64,000 nt of DNA, from NCBI RefSeq assembly GCF_964204865.1, contig NC_135257.1, positions 248,001 to 312,000 on the forward strand, in the 5' to 3' direction. Made by a program: the position numbers and the translations under genes. This document shows positions 60,743 to 64,000 of this stretch, piece by piece; the first letter of the stretch is position 1, and each line of letters begins with the position of its first letter. The notes beneath the pieces are model-generated. The model was not told the DNA's origin, searched no databases, and worked only from the letters and a program-made list of their open reading frames with translations. The DNA is from Styela clava. Its lineage: Eukaryota > Chordata > Ascidiacea > Stolidobranchia > Styelidae.

Positions 60743-63700
60743 TCAACCAAATCCTGGCATAGGTATAAAAGGAAATAATAACTGCCTTGGTATTGCCACT
60801 GGGTTGTTGGTAGAATAACCCCTCGCGGGGATTTGAGGTATGTTTCCAACATGATTGACAGGATTTTGGTTAAAAATTGACCAATGGGGAACTGGAGCCG
60901 GATTTGGTTCCATTGTAAATTTACGCTGTACGTCGGAGTATGAGGCACAAGTTTTTCTTTCCGTTGGTTTCAGATCTGGAATATGTTTATAAACCCAATT
61001 TTCGTGATGTTGCACTTTTGTGTATACTCCTGGTATACCCGGTGTTCCGCAGTTTCTGGGACCAAATGATGTTATACCCGCTACATACCACGAACAAGAA
61101 GAGCATCGTTGACATATCAATGGTCCACCGCTGTCGCCCTGAAAATTCATTTACCAGGTTATTCATGTTGTGTTCAATCAAGTGAGTATTGTTGTGAATG
61201 TTGAATATCTGAATTTTTTTACAATATATATTATTTAATTAAAATATCTTAAATGCAAAATTGCATTGTATGCAAAAGAATTCCTAAAGCTCAAACGTTA
61301 GAAACAATAGTTTGTACTTATATAGAGTTCAAAAATAATTACTTACCCCACATGTGTCATTCTTTTCATACACGCTACCAGCACAGATTACTTTATTGTA
61401 ATGTCTCTGCACATAAGCTCCAGTTGTACCCGAATTCCAAGCATGTTTACAAACCTTTTCATCGAGAACTCGCAATCCAACTTCCCGAAGTTTTGGAGAT
61501 GACATGGGTTTTTTCGTATCAACTGAAATAAATGACGACGAGGTAAAATAAAACTATAGGGAAAAACTCGACAATTGGGTGTTTATTTATATATATTACA
61601 GGGAATGAACACACATTCGGGGGATATGAAAAATTTTGTAGTCCAAATGACATGCTTCTCCAAGCGATATGGAGCATGGTATATTTATTTGTTTTTTAAC
61701 AAGAATTTTGACGGAACATATATTGTTTGTAATGAAAAACACGGAGATTAAATTAGGGATGTAATATTTGCCCTGAGAATTGATCCGTATATTGGGTTAA
61801 TGATCAGCAGTAGACCTATGGGTCGATATTTAATGAGTCATTAACGCGTGCCCTACTTTATGAAAGCTTGAACACTAACTGATTTTCGGTAGTCTGGGAT
61901 ATATTTCTTGAAAAACTCATAAGACGTTATTACCATTTCGTTATTTTCAATGTCCGTGCGGTTATATTACCTCGAAATGTTATCAGGGATCGATTGAAGT
62001 CAGGAAAATCCAATTTTTATTCAATAAGTGCTAAATTGCAGATCCATCAGTCAATTGAATCCATTAGTTTGAATTGTCAATAAATTACGACAGCATTATG
62101 ACAACTCAATATGACTTATTTTAACCTTTCTGTGTCCTAATAACCCTTCGAAAACAACTTACAGACTCCCCAGCCAGTTACGTAGCACTTTTGATTTATC
62201 CCAACTTCTTCTCCTTTCGGCATACATGCGGGGTAGATTGTGGCAGAGAACGTTATTTCATCTACCTGATCATTTGAGATGATTTTTATTACTTTGTAAC
62301 GATTTTCTAATCTTTGATTGTCAATGACAATTACTTACTGAATATGAATGATCATTGAACACATTAATAATTTCTTTCTCGTTATAACAAAGATTTTTTT
62401 TTAATTTTTATTCTGTCATGTTCAATTATAGTAACACAATTTCACCAGGTAAGATTAATTAAGAACGTTATGGTGAGGGGTACGCTAGCAAAAAAAATGC
62501 AAATAAAATCATGAGTCACATTGAAAGTGGTAAACAGTTGTCGTGCGGTACTCATATAAAGGGCTTACGAGTATTTTTCAAGAAATCCGTTGTTTTATAC
62601 ACTTCAGAAATATACGGACTGTGTTTAAATTAATTTCTAGATAATACTTTTTATTTTTTTATTTGTGAATTATTAGTGATCACTGTAAGTAGCGTCAGTT
62701 AAAGACGAACGGTGATGAAACATTTCTACCAAAAAATAATTTTAAAACTTACTTCCAGTAAAGCTATGTCGAACTGGGGAAAGTGGTAACTTGGATGAAC
62801 TTTAAATGACCTAATTCTTCGTCCATTTCCCTTTTTTATTTCGCTTAGTTTGTTGATTCCAAGATAAAGCGCCATATCAGATTTTGGTCGATCTTTGTTT
62901 GTGCCAGAATCTCTAAAACATATAATTTAATTTTAATATTTGTGTTGCCGCGATTTTGTTAATTTTTTCTTTAAATCCTGATTTTTGTTTAATTATATTT
63001 ATTTTTAAATTTGTGGACATGGTGTAAAGGTTTCACAAGTTCATGTCGCAATTTTGGTTTCTGGCTCACAATTAATATCTCAACAACTTATCACATTTGA
63101 AAAGATAAATCAATAAACGTAAACATAATCGAAAAAATATATTCATAAGCTGAACACACCTGACACAATGAGCAGCGGTGAGAAGCCACTTTTGATGAAT
63201 TACCGTTCCGGCACAATATAGTTTTCTCGATATTGAAGCCATAAACATGCCCTGTTTTTTTAGGTATATAATGATTAGACGAATAAAAAACATTTTCAGT
63301 TATTTTTGCAGTGCTAAATTTGTTATCAATAATAGTTTAACATTCTAATTTCTTGCGATGAGATTTACATAACAAAAGTCTCCTACCATCCATGGCCAGG
63401 CGTTTGGTTCAGAAACCATTCCTTTGATGATTCTTCCAAACGAGATATACTCTTGAAATGCCAATGACTTTTCTTGTGCTTCGCGAACTTGCACTCTACC
63501 ACAATCCATCTCTACTTTTTGATTGTTACAGCATGTTGTAGAACCGTATCTACGTTTTTGTGGGGATATGCATGGTTCTAAATAAAATGAAAACGAGAAT
63601 ATCGTTCAGAGACCGAAGACTTATCGATCGAAAGTTAGGGGATCCCCCAAAACAGCGCTCTTACTCCATAGTGACACCTTGTGTCCCATCACTCATTAAA

Positions 63701-63928
63701 TAATAACTCGCTAATTATACGACATAATTCATCCAAAATCAATAGGCTTCTGGTACGACATATGATGAATGCACATGCAAAATCTCGCTTTCGTGAGATG
63801 TCGCGTGCATCTAACAGACAAACAGACAGACAGACAGACAAATACATATCAACATACTTACCGATTAAAATCGATAAGTAAATAAAGGGAATAATGAAAA
63901 ATATTAGTAGCAAGTGGTAAACTGGGAA
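60743..63928 (-). CDS. Trypsin-like serine protease, 5' end outside window
   Basis: Visible exons: 63928-63862, 63577-63387, 63251-63160, 62912-62753, 62265-62163, 61522-61347, 61138-60743 (1185 nt, 394 residues plus stop). The first visible exon is strongly hydrophobic (LLLIFFIIPFIYLSILI), a signal peptide end or membrane anchor; no ATG is in it, so at least one exon precedes. A Cys-bearing pro-region follows, then the activation site before RIIKG. The catalytic triad is complete: LLTAAHC (His), FDIALLE (Asp) and GGDSGGP (Ser). The residue six before the catalytic Ser is Asp (NDTCGGDSGG), the trypsin-type specificity residue, so cleavage after Lys/Arg is expected. GVYTKV follows near the end of the domain. 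After the last helix (HHENWVYKHI) there is an unusual proline- and asparagine-rich tail of about 75 residues. It is secreted or surface-bound; the biological role is unknown. Confidence 0.88.
63817..63841 (+). repeat. (ACAG)n microsatellite
   Basis: A run of about five to six ACAG units, with one variant unit (ACAA) at the start, lies in the first visible intron of the protease gene, about 20 bp inside its donor. Confidence 0.8.
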
Positions 63929-64000
63929 CTATGGAAATTGAAACAGTAATCCGTATCTCACTTTTATTGCAATCTTGATAATTACAACCTTGGAAATATC

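Noticed and set aside
1..64000. CRISPR arrays, operons, ribosome binding sites
   Set aside because: The window is clearly eukaryotic with spliced genes. The tandem repeats have no spacer-like unique sequence of constant length.

Overview
The window is eukaryotic DNA: multi-exon genes with GT-AG introns, AT-rich intergenic sequence, many DNA transposons and tRNA-derived SINEs. The gene content (two SLCO4-like organic anion transporters with a Kazal domain, a PLEKHO-like PH protein, DDX27, a trypsin-like protease) says animal. A tunicate or other invertebrate deuterostome is my guess from compact introns and AT-richness, and the sequence does not prove it. All host genes recognised here lie on the minus strand.

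Layout. 2-103: possible last exon of an unidentified plus-strand gene. 190-3195: decayed hAT transposon with a perfect 8-bp target duplication. 4413-6731: DDX27 helicase, coding region in one exon. 6732-11040: intergenic, with tRNA-derived SINEs, a SINE broken by a small MITE, and a degenerate 16-bp minisatellite. About 11056-21925: an 11-kb block made of one ~50-bp minisatellite family, A-rich in one orientation on the left and T-rich on the right, with recurring ~250-310-bp 'core' segments, a ~1.5-kb segmental duplication and at least five inserted mobile elements. 23468-29270: PLEKHO-like gene in 7 exons. 29271-33590: no gene seen. 33599-36639: second copy of the hAT element, with a nearly intact transposase frame. 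39670-45905 and 50747-59083: two tandem SLCO genes of 11 exons each with the same intron phases. Between and inside them lie several degenerate hAT elements, two of them within about 25 bp of splice sites. 60743-63928: trypsin-like serine protease, 5' end outside the window.

I assembled the exon models by hand from splice sites and reading phase. Coding lengths are multiples of three: 1371 nt for PLEKHO-like, 2025 and 2082 nt for the SLCO genes, and 1185 nt for the visible protease exons. The host genes do not form a pathway; the SLCO pair is a local duplication. The most unusual structure is the 11-kb inverted minisatellite block. It resembles a foldback-type element, or a nest of them, but no transposase is visible in it.
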